From: Yinghuangia aomiensis
GTDB lineage: Bacteria > Actinomycetota > Actinomycetes > Streptomycetales > Streptomycetaceae
Length of the DNA: 64,000 bases
Direction of reading: 5' to 3'
Assembly: GCF_039542225.1 (NCBI RefSeq)
Contig: NZ_BAABHS010000005.1
Coordinates: forward strand, 1 to 64,000
Below the pieces are notes generated by a model that was given only the letters and a program-made list of their open reading frames with translations, searched no databases and was not told the DNA's origin. The first letter of the stretch is position 1; every line of letters starts with the position of its first letter. Positions 8,216 through 17,776 of this stretch are shown in pieces. Position numbers and translations under genes: made by a program.

Positions 8216-9724
8216 CTACCCCCGAGCGGCGATCAGCTCCGCCCCCAGCTCCGCCAGGGCCGTCACCAGCAGGTGGGTGTTGGCGCGCGGGACCGTCGGT
8301 ACCACCGACGCGTCGACGATGCTCAGGCCGTCGAGGCCGTGGACGCGGAGTTCCGCATCCGCCACGGACGTCGACGCGTCGTCGCCCATCCGGCAGGTAC
8401 CCACGCCGTGGTAGAAGGCGTAGTGGCTCTCGTCGATCAGCCGGTCGAGGACCTCGTCGGTCTCCTCCGCATCCGCGGCCACGGCGGCCTTGTCGAGCGC
8501 CAGTCCGGAGCCCGCCACCACACGCGCCGCCAGACGCCAACCGTCGCGCAGCCGGGCCCGGTTGTCGGGGTCGGCCGCGAACGGCCAGACGATCCGTGCG
8601 GGGTCGGAGACCTCCGCGCCCGACGGCGTGATGCTCCCCGCCCCCGTCGGAAGCTGCAAGGCGACACTGATCTCGATCTCCCGGCTGCCGTCCGGGTTGC
8701 GGCGGGCGACCGGGGTGAGCTGGATGTCGTGCCGCCGGTCGCTGCCGGGCGCGGTGGCCCGGGCGATCGTCTGCAGCGTCGGCGCGCCCTCAGGGGTGCT
8801 CGACGGGTCGACCGCCGCCCGGTACGAGATCACCAGATGGTCTGTCAGGTTGCCCCCGACGGCCGGGAGTTCGTGGACGACGTCGAGCCCGAGGCCGCGT
8901 ATTCCGGCAGCCGGGCCGATGCCCGAGCGCCACAGCAGCAGCGGGTTCTGGACGACGCCCGCGGACAGGACGACCTGTCCGGCATGCACGATCCGGCCGT
9001 CCGCGCACTCGACGCCGACGACGCGGCCGTCGGCGACGAGCAGCCGGGCGACGTGGCAGTCGCCCCACACGGCCAGGTTCGCGCGGTCGCGGACCGGGTC
9101 GAGGTACGCGACCACGTTCGAGACCCGGTCGCGGTCGTTGCGGTTCATCGGGATCGGCCCGACGCCCGTCGACCCGGGGCGGCTGTGGTCGGCGCAGAAT
9201 TCGAGGCCCGCGTCGAGGCAGCCGGTGACGAAGCCGTGCTGCAGCGGTGTCCAGTCCGGTTCCGCGTGCCGCACGATCGGGATCGGGCCCGCATCGCCGT
9301 GGTAGGCGTCGCCGCCGAAGTCGAGGTCGTTCTCGATGCGGTTGAGGTAGCCGAGCATGCGGTCCCAGCCGAGCGCGGCCGGCCACGACGCGAAGTCCTC
9401 GGGTTCCGGGCGCAGCGCGACGGCGCCGTTCGTCGCGGACGATCCGCCGACCACGCGGCCGCGCGCGTAGTTGAGTTCGCGTCCGCCGGTGGAGGCGACC
9501 TTGTCGCCCCAGTTGTAGGGCCACGCAACCGGCTTGGAGAGCGTGCGGAGTTCGGCGGGGAGTTCGGCGACCCGGTGGTCGGGGCCGGCTTCCAGCAGCA
9601 GGACCGAGCGTCCCGGGTCCTCGGACAGCCGGGCGGCGAGCACGCAGCCCGCCGACCCGGCGCCGACGATCACGACGTCGGCGGTCGCCGAGGCGCCGGG
9701 CATCCCCGAAGGGGTGCCCGTCAC
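8216..9724 (-). CDS. GMC-family FAD-dependent oxidoreductase
   Basis: A 502-residue choline-dehydrogenase/glucose-oxidase type flavoenzyme. The N-terminal dinucleotide fold is ADVVIVGAGSAGCVLAARLSEDPGRSVLLLEAG, followed by the GMC signature around ARGRVVGGSSATNG. The C-terminal substrate domain ends HGVGTCRMG...LSIVDASVVPTVPRANTH, which holds the conserved active-site His/His-Asn region. It oxidises an alcohol group using FAD; the substrate is not predictable. The GTG start at 9724 overlaps the TGA stop of the upstream aldo-keto reductase gene (GTGA), so the two are translationally coupled. The pair probably performs successive redox steps on one metabolite. Length is normal and no key motif is missing. 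Confidence 0.88.
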   Translation of the reverse strand: MTGTPSGMPGASATADVVIVGAGSAGCVLAARLSEDPGRSVLLLEAGPDHRVAELPAELRTLSKPVAWPYNWGDKVASTGGRELNYARGRVVGGSSATNGAVALRPEPEDFASWPAALGWDRMLGYLNRIENDLDFGGDAYHGDAGPIPIVRHAEPDWTPLQHGFVTGCLDAGLEFCADHSRPGSTGVGPIPMNRNDRDRVSNVVAYLDPVRDRANLAVWGDCHVARLLVADGRVVGVECADGRIVHAGQVVLSAGVVQNPLLLWRSGIGPAAGIRGLGLDVVHELPAVGGNLTDHLVISYRAAVDPSSTPEGAPTLQTIARATAPGSDRRHDIQLTPVARRNPDGSREIEISVALQLPTGAGSITPSGAEVSDPARIVWPFAADPDNRARLRDGWRLAARVVAGSGLALDKAAVAADAEETDEVLDRLIDESHYAFYHGVGTCRMGDDASTSVADAELRVHGLDGLSIVDASVVPTVPRANTHLLVTALAELGAELIAARG

Positions 9725-10650
9725 GCCGCGCCGCCTTCGCCGATCGCGGCGAGGACGTCGGCCGGGTCGACGGCCCAGTCGGCCGCGGCGGCGTTCGCGT
9801 AGACCTGTTCGGGCTTGGTCGCGCCGCTGATCACGCTCGGCACGCCGGGCTGGGCGGCGAGCCAGGAGACGGCGAGTTCGAGGAGGGTGCGGCCGTGCGC
9901 GTCGGCGTAAGCGCGCAGCTTCTCGACCTTGGCGAAGTTCTCCGGCGTCGCCACGGACGCGAAGTACGGCATGTCGGCGAACCGGCTGCCGTCCGGGAAC
10001 GCCTGGTCCGCGCGGTACTTGCCGGACAGGAGCCCGGACGCCAGCGGGAAGTAGGGGATGACGCCGATGCCGTACGCGCGGCTCGCCGGGACGATCTCCG
10101 CCTCGACGCCGCGGGTGAGCAGGTTCCATTCCACCTGGGCGGCGGCGAAGCGGGCGGTGCCCAGTTCGCGGGCCACGTACTCGGCCTGGACCATCTCCCA
10201 CGCGGGCAGGTTGGACGAGGCTATGGTGCGGACCTTGCCGGCCTTGACCAGGTCGTCGAGGGCGGCGAGGGTCTCGTCGATCGGCGTCGACGCGTCCGGG
10301 AAGTGCAGGTAGTACAGGTCGATGTAGTCGGTGCCGAGCCGCTTGAGGCTGGCTTCGGCCGCGGCGACGACGTGTGCGCGGCCCGCGCCCTGGCCGTACG
10401 GCATCTTGCTGCCGAACTTGGTGGCGATCACGGCCTGGTCGCGGCGGGCGCCGAGGGCCTTGCCGAGCATCTCCTCGGAGGCGCCGCCGCCGTACATGTC
10501 CGCGGTGTCGAACAGCGTCACGCCCGCGTCGAGCGCGGCGTCGACGACCGCGCGCGTCTGGTCCTCGTCGATCCGCATGCCGAAGTTGTTGCAGCCCAGA
10601 CCGACCGCCGACACCCGCAGGTCCGACGTGCCGACGTTGCGGTAATCCAT
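9721..10650 (-). CDS. Aldo/keto reductase
   Basis: A 309-residue NADP-dependent reductase. The catalytic tetrad region is recognisable: LFDTADMYGGGASEEMLGKAL (Asp and Tyr), VIATKFGSKM (Lys), and YIDLYYLHFPD (His). The late VPSVISGATKPEQVYANA segment binds the cofactor phosphate. The start MDYRNVGTSDLRVSAVGLGCNNFG is typical for the family. It is the first gene of a two-gene unit with the overlapping GMC oxidoreductase. Divergent to it is an aminotransferase-fold sugar enzyme, with a perfect 20-base palindrome between. Reduction of a carbonyl on a sugar or polyketide-like intermediate is plausible, but the partner substrate is unknown. Confidence 0.9.
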   Translation of the reverse strand: MDYRNVGTSDLRVSAVGLGCNNFGMRIDEDQTRAVVDAALDAGVTLFDTADMYGGGASEEMLGKALGARRDQAVIATKFGSKMPYGQGAGRAHVVAAAEASLKRLGTDYIDLYYLHFPDASTPIDETLAALDDLVKAGKVRTIASSNLPAWEMVQAEYVARELGTARFAAAQVEWNLLTRGVEAEIVPASRAYGIGVIPYFPLASGLLSGKYRADQAFPDGSRFADMPYFASVATPENFAKVEKLRAYADAHGRTLLELAVSWLAAQPGVPSVISGATKPEQVYANAAAADWAVDPADVLAAIGEGGAA

Positions 10651-10761
10651 CGCTCAGGTCCTCGTCTCTCGCCGTTTCGTCCGGGCGGCCGGGCGGGCGC
10701 CTCTGCGGTGCCGGCCCGGCCGTCCGCGGTTTCGCTCACCCACCCTACCCCCCTTTTCATG

Positions 10762-10781
10762 GCTATCATGGCCATGATAGC
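10762..10781. promoter_or_regulatory. Perfect 20-bp palindrome between divergent genes
   Basis: GCTATCATGGCCATGATAGC is fully self-complementary. It lies between the divergent aldo-keto reductase (start 10650) and the DegT-fold gene (start 10845). No regulator gene is adjacent. The half-site GCTATC also occurs in the GntR site at 5356-5371, so that regulator is one candidate. Confidence 0.6.
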
Positions 10782-10844
10782 TCTACAAGAGCTGCACAGC
10801 ACCGCACCGACCACCCCACCGAACCGCCCCCGAGGAGCTTCGCC

Positions 10845-12107
10845 ATGTCCGAAAACCCGGCCGGCACCGCCGCCGACGCCGCCGAGACCGCCGCGGACCG
10901 CAAGGTCGTCTACGCCACCGCCGTCTACGACCAGGCCGAAATCGACGCCGTCAACCGGGTCCTGACCCAGGGTCAGAACGGCCTGCGGATCGGCGAGAAC
11001 GTCGCCGAAATGGAGCGCCTCGTCGCCGACCTGTTCGGCAAGCGGCACGGCGTCATGGTGTCCTCCGGCTCCGCCGCGCTGTTCCTGGCCGTCGAACTCC
11101 TCGGCCTGACACCCGGAACCGAGGTCATCACCTCGCCGCTGACGTTCTCCACCGACCTGTCGCCGCTCCTGCGCGCCGGGCTCGTGCCGGTGTTCGTCGA
11201 CGTCGAACCGGACACCTTCCAGGTCGACGTGACGAAGATCGAAGAGATGATCACCGAGCGCACCGGCGCCCTGCTGTTCCCGAACCTGGCGGGCAACGCC
11301 CCCGACTGGGACGCGATCCGGGAGATCGCCGACCGGCACGACCTGCCGGTGATCGAGGACTCGTGCGACGCGGTCGGCAGCACCCTGCACGGGACGCCGA
11401 CGGGCACCCGCTCGGACATCTCGGTGACCAGCTTCTCGCTGTCGCACATCATCACCGCGGCGGGCCAGGGCGGCATGGTGATGCTCGACGACGACGCGCT
11501 GCGCGACCGCTGCCTGACGCTGCGCGGCTGGGGCCGCCGCTCCGAGACGCAGCTGTTCGGTTCGAAGGCCGGGTCGCGGGACTTCTGGACCGACCTGGAC
11601 GGCATCGCCTACGACAACATGTTCATCTTCGACGAGGCCGGCTGGAACTTCCTGCCCACCGAGATCTGCGCCGCGTTCGGCGTCCCGCAGGTCCACAAGC
11701 TGCCCGGCAACCGCGCGCGACGCCGGCGCAACTACGACCTGTACACGGAGATCCTCGCCCGCCACCCGGAGGCGTTCGTGGCGCCGCGCCAGATCCCCGG
11801 CCTGGACACGGCGTGGCTGTCGTACTGCTTCCTGATCCGCCCCGACGCCGGCTTCACCCGCAGCGACCTCCAGCAGTACCTGGAGGGCCACGGCATCGAC
11901 ACCCGCGTCGTGTGGACCGGCAACGCGGCCCGGCAGCCGTTCATGAAGAACGCCGAGTTCCGCGTCCCGGAATCCGGTCTCCCGGGCGCCGACGAGGTCA
12001 TGGAACGCGGAATGCTGATCTCCTGCAACCACGGCCTGACCGACGAGAGCATCGCCTACGTGGGCAAGCACATCGAGGCTTTCCTGACGGAGCGCAAGGG
12101 GCAGTAA
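10845..12107 (+). CDS. DegT/DnrJ/EryC1-fold protein with His in place of the PLP lysine (sugar 3-dehydratase type)
   Basis: A 420-residue PLP-fold protein of the DegT family. Landmarks are VMVSSGSAALFLAVELLGL (phosphate loop), PVFVDVEPDTFQVD, VIEDSCDAVGS (the Asp that contacts the pyridine ring), and DTRVVWTGNAARQPFM near the end. At the position of the Schiff-base lysine the sequence is SFSLSHIITAAGQGG, so residue 201 is His. The same replacement is known in ColD (GDP-4-keto-6-deoxymannose 3-dehydratase) and the E1/RfbH CDP-sugar 3-dehydratases. It therefore probably removes a C3 hydroxyl rather than transaminating. The E1 iron-sulfur cysteines are not seen. ATG 10845 follows CGAGGAG. No other deoxysugar genes are nearby. 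Confidence 0.85.
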   Translation: MSENPAGTAADAAETAADRKVVYATAVYDQAEIDAVNRVLTQGQNGLRIGENVAEMERLVADLFGKRHGVMVSSGSAALFLAVELLGLTPGTEVITSPLTFSTDLSPLLRAGLVPVFVDVEPDTFQVDVTKIEEMITERTGALLFPNLAGNAPDWDAIREIADRHDLPVIEDSCDAVGSTLHGTPTGTRSDISVTSFSLSHIITAAGQGGMVMLDDDALRDRCLTLRGWGRRSETQLFGSKAGSRDFWTDLDGIAYDNMFIFDEAGWNFLPTEICAAFGVPQVHKLPGNRARRRRNYDLYTEILARHPEAFVAPRQIPGLDTAWLSYCFLIRPDAGFTRSDLQQYLEGHGIDTRVVWTGNAARQPFMKNAEFRVPESGLPGADEVMERGMLISCNHGLTDESIAYVGKHIEAFLTERKGQ

Positions 12108-12125
12108 GCCTGACGGTCGCGAAAG

Positions 12126-12144
12126 GCCCCGCGACGACCGGGGC
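12126..12144 (+). terminator. Weak hairpin after the DegT-fold gene
   Basis: GCCCC (12126-12130) pairs with GGGGC (12140-12144) about 20 bases after the stop codon. There is no clear T run, as is common in high-GC actinomycetes. Confidence 0.35.
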
Positions 12145-12683
12145 ATAGACGACCGGGGATAAAAGGGACGCGGCCCGGGTTCGGACGTGTGGGGGATTCC
12201 CGCTGCACGCAACGACCCCGGGCCGCGCCGCCGCCAAGGCTTCTCGGCGGCACGCGCCGCGGGACGGGCACGGTCCGCGCCGGACTCCCCGGCGCGCCCG
12301 GACGACCCGACGGCCGCCACTCCACCCGGAGCCGCGAGGCAAACCGGCCCGGTCTGCCCGCCACACTTGCGCGGCCAGGCAGCGCCGCCCCGAACCACGC
12401 TCGGGCGCTCCGCACCGGCGACACGGGATGGGGCTCGCTCCACAGGCGGACCGGCACCGCGCGTCCGTGCCGCGAACCCACGCACTACCGGCAGCCACCG
12501 CCCCAAGCCCCGCCCCACCCGGCGCGGCATTTCGGCCCCCTTGGCGCCGCGCTCCCTCTCGCCGCGCCTGGCTCCGCCCAACCCGAGCGCCCGCCACGCG
12601 GCTCCCGCGCACCGGCACCCACGCCGGCTCCGGCCGACCTCGCCCGCCCGGCATTCGGCTCCCGCAGCGCCCCCACCGCAAAA
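12145..12683. other. Long non-coding interval before helD
   Basis: About 540 bases of very GC-rich sequence with open frames on both strands but no start with a ribosome site and no family resemblance. I see no gene here. Confidence 0.45.
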
Positions 12684-12709
12684 AACCCCGGGCCGTCGGC
12701 CTCGGGGTT
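12684..12709. terminator. GC-rich hairpin upstream of helD
   Basis: AACCCCG (12684-12690) pairs with CGGGGTT (12703-12709), with a second inner stem GGCC-GTC-GGCC. It is preceded by a run of A and followed by TTAATTC. It could terminate transcription entering from upstream or act as a leader attenuator for the helicase gene about 95 bases downstream. Confidence 0.45.
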
Positions 12710-12739
12710 AATTCTCGGTGCTATATTGATTCTTTCCGC

Positions 12740-12758
12740 ATTCCGTGCCACACGGAAT
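12740..12758. promoter_or_regulatory. Perfect inverted repeat in the helD leader
   Basis: ATTCCGTG-CCA-CACGGAAT is a perfect 8-base inverted repeat, 45 bases before the helD start, in the only AT-richer part of this interval. It is probably an operator or leader hairpin. It does not resemble the rifampicin-associated element known for some other antibiotic-response genes. Confidence 0.5.
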
Positions 12759-12803
12759 CGCGGAGTAAACAACTGGAGTCATCATATCCGCCCGGGAGTC
12801 GAA

Positions 12804-15047
12804 TTGTCAAATGCGGAATTGGGGCACGAGCAGGAATTCGTCGATCTGCTTTACGCGCGCCTTTCCGAGCTGCAGGACCGCGCCGCGGCCGCGGTGGAGG
12901 GCGCGCTCGGGCGTGAGGACGGCGGCACCCGGCAGGCCCGCATCGAGCGCGACATCGAAGTCGCCGAGCAGACCCGGCTGCTCGCCGCGTTCAACGCCGG
13001 TGAGACCGGCCTCTGCTTCGGCCGCCTGCTCTTCCGCGACGGCGCCGACCACCACATCGGCCGTATCGGTATCCGCCGCGACGACACCGAGCACACTCCC
13101 CTGGTGATCGACTGGCGCGCCGACGTCGCGCGCCCCTTCTACCTCGCCACCGGCCACACGCCGATGGGCCTGCGCCGACGCCGGCACATCACCACCACCG
13201 GCCAACGGGTCACCGACCTGCACGACGAGATCCTCGACCTCGACGACCACGAGCGCACCGGGTTCGAAGGCTCCGACGCCGACGCCGTCCTGCTGTCCGC
13301 CTTGGACGCCGCCCGCACCGGCCGCATGCACGACATCGTGCAGACCATCCAGGCCGAGCAGGACCGCATCATCCGTGCCCCGCACCAAGGCGTCCTCGTC
13401 GTCGAAGGCGGCCCCGGCACCGGCAAGACCGCCGTCGCGCTGCACCGTGCCGCGTACCTGCTGTACGCGAACCGCGAGCAGCTCACCCGCCGCGTCGTCC
13501 TGGTCGTCGGCCCGAACCCGGCGTTCCTCGGCTACATCGAGGACGTGCTGCCGTCCCTCGGCGAGACCGGTGTGCTGTTCGCCACGCCCGGCGAGCTGTT
13601 CCCGGGGGTGAAGGCGACCGCGGTCGACGAGCCCGCCGCCGCGGAGATCAAGGGCCGCGCGGCGATGGCGGAGGTCCTCGGCCGGTTCGTCGCCGACCGG
13701 CAGACGATCCCCGACCTGCCGCTCGTCGTCGACCACGACGGCGACGAACTCCTCCTCGACGCCGACATCGCCCGCGAGGCGCGCCGCCGTGCCCGCGAGT
13801 CGCAGCTGCCGCACAACCTGGCCCGGCCGCGCTTCGCGTCCGCGGTCATCGACGGGCTGGCCTCGCAGCTCGCCGACCGGATCGGCGGCGACCCGTTCGG
13901 CGGACCGAACTTCCTCAACTCCGAGGAGATCGCCGAGATCACCATGGGTGTCGCGGAGAGCGCCGACGTGCAGACGGCCATCGACGAGCTGTGGCCGCCG
14001 CTGACGCCCGAACAGGTCGTCGCCGACTACCTCGCCGACCCGGTCTACCTGCGCGACGACGAGGCCGCCGCGATCCGCCGCCCGGTCACCCGCGAGTGGA
14101 CCGTGTCGGACGTGCCGCTGCTCGACGAGGCCGCCGACCTCCTCGGCGAAGACGACACCGAGACCCGCCGCAAGGCCGAGATCGAGCGGCGGCGGCGCAT
14201 CGAGTACGCGCAGGGCGTGCTCGACCTCTCGTACGGCTCCCGCACCCAGGAGTTCGAGGACCGCGAGGACGAGGAGTCCGAAGTCCTCAGCGCCCACGAC
14301 CTGGTCGACGCCGAGCGCCTCGCGGAACGCCACGAGGAAGCCGACCACCGCAGTGCCGCCGAGCGCGCCGCCGCGGACCGCACGTGGGCGTTCGGCCACA
14401 TCGTCGTCGACGAGGCGCAGGAGCTGTCCCCGATGGCGTGGCGGCTGCTGATGCGCCGGACGCCGACGAAGTCGATGACGCTGGTCGGCGACCCGGCGCA
14501 GACGTCCGAGCCGGGCGGCTGCGGTTCGTGGGAGCGGATCCTGACGCCGTTCGTCGAGGGCCGCTGGGAGCTGACCCGGCTCGGCGTGAACTACCGGACG
14601 CCGACCGAGATCATGCAGGTCGCCGCGGAACTCATGCGGGCCGCGGAGGCCGGCTTCAACCCGCCGGAGTCGGTGCGGTCGACCGGTGTCGCGCCGTGGG
14701 CGCGGATGACCGCGGACATTCCGGCGGCCGTGGCCGACGCGGTCGCCGAACACGCCGATCCGGCGCGGCGCCTGGCCGTCATCGCCCCGGCGGAGTACCA
14801 GAACGACTTGGCGAAGGCCCTGCCGGATGCGTCGGCGGGTCTCGTTCCGGACCTGGCCAATCCGGTGGTGCTGCTGGAGCCGCGGCAGGCGAAGGGGCTG
14901 GAGTTCGACACGGTGCTCGTCGTGGAGCCGGCCGAGTTCACGCTGCACGACCTGTATGTGGCGCTCACCCGGGCGACGCAGCGGCTCGGCGTGATCCACT
15001 TCGGGCCGCTGCCGCTGGGGCTGGAGAGCCTGCAGCCGGTGCCGTGA
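12804..15047 (+). CDS. helD: HelD-type RNA polymerase-associated helicase-like ATPase
   Basis: A UvrD/Rep-superfamily-1-like ATPase of about 747 residues. The N-terminal coiled-coil (LSELQDRAAAAVEGALG...RQARIERDIEVAEQTRLLAAF) and IGRIGIRRDDTEHTPLVIDWRA are typical of HelD proteins that insert into RNA polymerase channels and release it from DNA. Walker A is VVEGGPGTGKTAVALHRAAYLLY, Walker B VVDEAQELSPMAWRLLMRR, then LVGDPAQ and, near the end, LEFDTVLVVEP and LYVALTRATQRL. I chose TTG 12804 (SNAELGHEQEFVDLLY) because GGGAG lies 5 bases upstream; no nearer ATG or GTG precedes the conserved start. It acts in the cytoplasm on stalled or rifampicin-bound polymerase. The gene is alone in its unit. 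Confidence 0.85.
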   Translation: MSNAELGHEQEFVDLLYARLSELQDRAAAAVEGALGREDGGTRQARIERDIEVAEQTRLLAAFNAGETGLCFGRLLFRDGADHHIGRIGIRRDDTEHTPLVIDWRADVARPFYLATGHTPMGLRRRRHITTTGQRVTDLHDEILDLDDHERTGFEGSDADAVLLSALDAARTGRMHDIVQTIQAEQDRIIRAPHQGVLVVEGGPGTGKTAVALHRAAYLLYANREQLTRRVVLVVGPNPAFLGYIEDVLPSLGETGVLFATPGELFPGVKATAVDEPAAAEIKGRAAMAEVLGRFVADRQTIPDLPLVVDHDGDELLLDADIAREARRRARESQLPHNLARPRFASAVIDGLASQLADRIGGDPFGGPNFLNSEEIAEITMGVAESADVQTAIDELWPPLTPEQVVADYLADPVYLRDDEAAAIRRPVTREWTVSDVPLLDEAADLLGEDDTETRRKAEIERRRRIEYAQGVLDLSYGSRTQEFEDREDEESEVLSAHDLVDAERLAERHEEADHRSAAERAAADRTWAFGHIVVDEAQELSPMAWRLLMRRTPTKSMTLVGDPAQTSEPGGCGSWERILTPFVEGRWELTRLGVNYRTPTEIMQVAAELMRAAEAGFNPPESVRSTGVAPWARMTADIPAAVADAVAEHADPARRLAVIAPAEYQNDLAKALPDASAGLVPDLANPVVLLEPRQAKGLEFDTVLVVEPAEFTLHDLYVALTRATQRLGVIHFGPLPLGLESLQPVP

Positions 15048-15054
15048 GACCGCC

Positions 15055-15096
15055 GCCGCGGCCCCAATTCCCTCGACTGGGGAGCAGGGCCGCGGC
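15055..15096. terminator. Terminator between convergent helD and coxE-like genes
   Basis: GCCGCGGCCC (15055-15064) pairs perfectly with GGGCCGCGGC (15087-15096), with a 22-base loop. It sits in the 85-base gap between two convergent stops and probably serves both strands. Confidence 0.6.
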
Positions 15097-15132
15097 GTCG
15101 CGGCCCGTCAGCGGCCGGAACGGCCGGAACGG

Positions 15133-16512
15133 TCAGGCCAAGTCCTCGATGAACTGGCCGAGTTGTGCGAGGTTCCGGCATTCCGCCATCGGCACGACCT
15201 TGTCGTAGGTAGAGGACGCCGAGTCGCCGGTGTCCCAGTCGCGGGCCGGCTCCGGGTTGAGCCAGTGCGCGCGGCGGGCCTTGCCGGCGACGCGGGCGAG
15301 GGTGGACAGGGCGAGCGGGCCGTAGTTGGAGCGGGCGTCGCCGAGGATCAGCAGGGCGGTCTTCGGGCCGACGACGTCGGGATAGCGCTCGGCGAAGAGT
15401 TCGAACGCGCGGCCGTAGTTGGTGCGTCCGCTCACCCAGGTCAGGTCGGCTTCGGAGGTCATCGTCTTCATCGCGTCGCCGACGTCGACGCCCGGCGCGA
15501 AGTACTTGGTGACCTCGTCGAGGTTGTCGATGAACGCGAACACCCGCACCTTGGTGAACTGTTCGCGCAGTGCGTAGGCGAGCAGCAGGGTGAAGTGCGC
15601 GAACGACGACACCGAGTCGCTGACGTCGCACAGCACGACCAGTTCGGGCTTGTGCGGCCGCCGCGGCCGGTGGAAGGTGCGCACCGGAACGCCGCCCGTG
15701 GACAGCGACGCGCGCACCGTGCGCCGGAAGTCGAGCCGTCCGCGCCGCCCGGCCTTGTGCTTGATCGCCAGCCGGGTGGCCAGCCGTCGCGCCAACGGGT
15801 GGACGGCGCGGCGGAGTTCGGCGAGGTCCTTCTTCGTGGCGCGCAGGATGTCGAGGTTTTCCAACGGCGGCCGCACGGCGACTTTCGCCACCCGTTCGGT
15901 GCCCTTGTCCTCGGCGACCCGGCGCCGGGTCTCGCTGACGATCATCTCGTTGAGGTCGGCGATGCGGTCTTCCAGCATCTGGCGGGCGCGGCGTTCGGCG
16001 AGGCCGCCGCGTTCCTGGCCTTCGAGGACGGCACGCAGGAGCCCGGCCATGAGCGTCCGCGGGTCGAGCGCGGAGCCGACGGCGTAGGTCGACCAGGCGG
16101 GGCGGGCCGCGGACGGCGACTGGCCGAACGCGGCGACGGCTTCGCGGACGAGTTGCCGCATGCCCGCTTCGTCGCCGTCGAGCAGCAGGTCGAACAGTCG
16201 TTCCCGCATGGCTTCGGCGAGCGGGTCCGGCTGCCGGGGCCCGGCGGTCTTGGCGGGGCGTTCGGGCGGCGGTCCCGCGGCACCGTCGCCGACGGCGGCC
16301 GGGAACCACAGGTCGAAGAGAGTGTCGAACGGCGGCCGGTGCGAGGGCCGTTTGACGACGGTGGCCGCGTAGGCGGCCCGGAGGGCTTCCCGGTCGACCA
16401 GGTCGAGGACGGTCAACGCCCGTGCCGCGTCCAGCCCTTCGGCGAGCGACACCGGCAGTCCGGCGCCGCGCAGCGCGTCGAGGAATCCCACATGCCGGTC
16501 GAGGAGAGCCAT
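15133..16512 (-). CDS. CoxE-like vWA domain protein
   Basis: A 459-residue cytoplasmic protein of the CoxE family. The N-terminal half is helical and charged (ERLFDLLLDGDEAGMRQLVREAV). The C-terminal half is a von Willebrand A domain with a metal-ion-dependent adhesion site: VVLCDVSDSVSSFAHFTLLLAYALREQ (DxSxS) and ILGDARSNYG near the end. CoxE-like proteins work with a MoxR ATPase to mature or insert metal cofactors or remodel complexes; the partner MoxR gene lies immediately upstream (stop 16526, start here 16512, 13-base gap). No CO dehydrogenase genes are adjacent. The molybdenum hydroxylase subunit at 25650-27959 is a conceivable distant client. Confidence 0.85.
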   Translation of the reverse strand: MALLDRHVGFLDALRGAGLPVSLAEGLDAARALTVLDLVDREALRAAYAATVVKRPSHRPPFDTLFDLWFPAAVGDGAAGPPPERPAKTAGPRQPDPLAEAMRERLFDLLLDGDEAGMRQLVREAVAAFGQSPSAARPAWSTYAVGSALDPRTLMAGLLRAVLEGQERGGLAERRARQMLEDRIADLNEMIVSETRRRVAEDKGTERVAKVAVRPPLENLDILRATKKDLAELRRAVHPLARRLATRLAIKHKAGRRGRLDFRRTVRASLSTGGVPVRTFHRPRRPHKPELVVLCDVSDSVSSFAHFTLLLAYALREQFTKVRVFAFIDNLDEVTKYFAPGVDVGDAMKTMTSEADLTWVSGRTNYGRAFELFAERYPDVVGPKTALLILGDARSNYGPLALSTLARVAGKARRAHWLNPEPARDWDTGDSASSTYDKVVPMAECRNLAQLGQFIEDLA

Positions 16513-16525
16513 GGTGTGCCGTCTC

Positions 16526-17407
<882 letters not shown>

Positions 17408-17435
17408 GGGCACTCCTCCGGGCCGACAAGAATCC

Positions 17436-17452
17436 ATTTGACTAGGTCAAAT
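17436..17452. promoter_or_regulatory. Palindromic operator over the moxR promoter
   Basis: ATTTGAC-TAG-GTCAAAT is a perfect 7-base inverted repeat about 30 bases upstream of the moxR start. On the minus strand it contains TTGACC, which could be the -35 hexamer, so a bound repressor would block transcription. The regulator is not encoded nearby. Confidence 0.55.
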
Positions 17453-17506
17453 ACTACTGACCCGGTACGCGCAGGTCAGCCCCCGGGGGCACCGTACCCC
17501 GCAAGC

Positions 17507-17757
17507 TCAACGGGCAGTGAGGCCGAGGACCGCCAAAGGCAGGACGATCGCGCCTGCTCCGGCGACAACTCCGCCCAGTCTCCGCAGAAAGTCGGGGCGC
17601 CGGATACCAGGACCGCCGGGAGAACGCGCGTTCAAACGGTCGGACATCCGCAGCGCGACGTTCCGGTAGTCCAGCGCGAGCGGCAGCCCAGACCCAGCGC
17701 GACGACCGACCACACAGCGAAGAACCAGCATGACGCCGGGTCCGCGGACGCGCTCAC
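17507..17757 (-). CDS. Small two-helix membrane protein, apparent frameshift
   Basis: From GTG 17757 one frame reads MSASADPASCWFFAVWSVVALGLG, a first transmembrane helix. The neighbouring frame continues LPLALDYRNVALRMSDRLNARSPGGPGIRRPDFLRRLGG, then VVAGAGAIVLPLAVLGLTAR as a second helix and the stop at 17507. The two join if one G is restored in the GGG run near 17690. As sequenced, only the second part (from ATG 17731) is readable in one frame. The layout (helix, cytoplasmic RPDFLRRLGG linker, helix) resembles small conserved streptomycete membrane proteins of unknown role. It begins 19 bases after the nucleotidyltransferase stop and is likely co-transcribed. Confidence 0.55.
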
Positions 17758-17776
17758 GGCGCCCGGCAGCACGGCG

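Noticed and set aside
12189..12803. N-terminal extension of HelD by about 205 residues
   Set aside because: The extension is Pro/Arg-rich, has no family match, spans the hairpins and the inverted repeat, and a ribosome site precedes TTG 12804.
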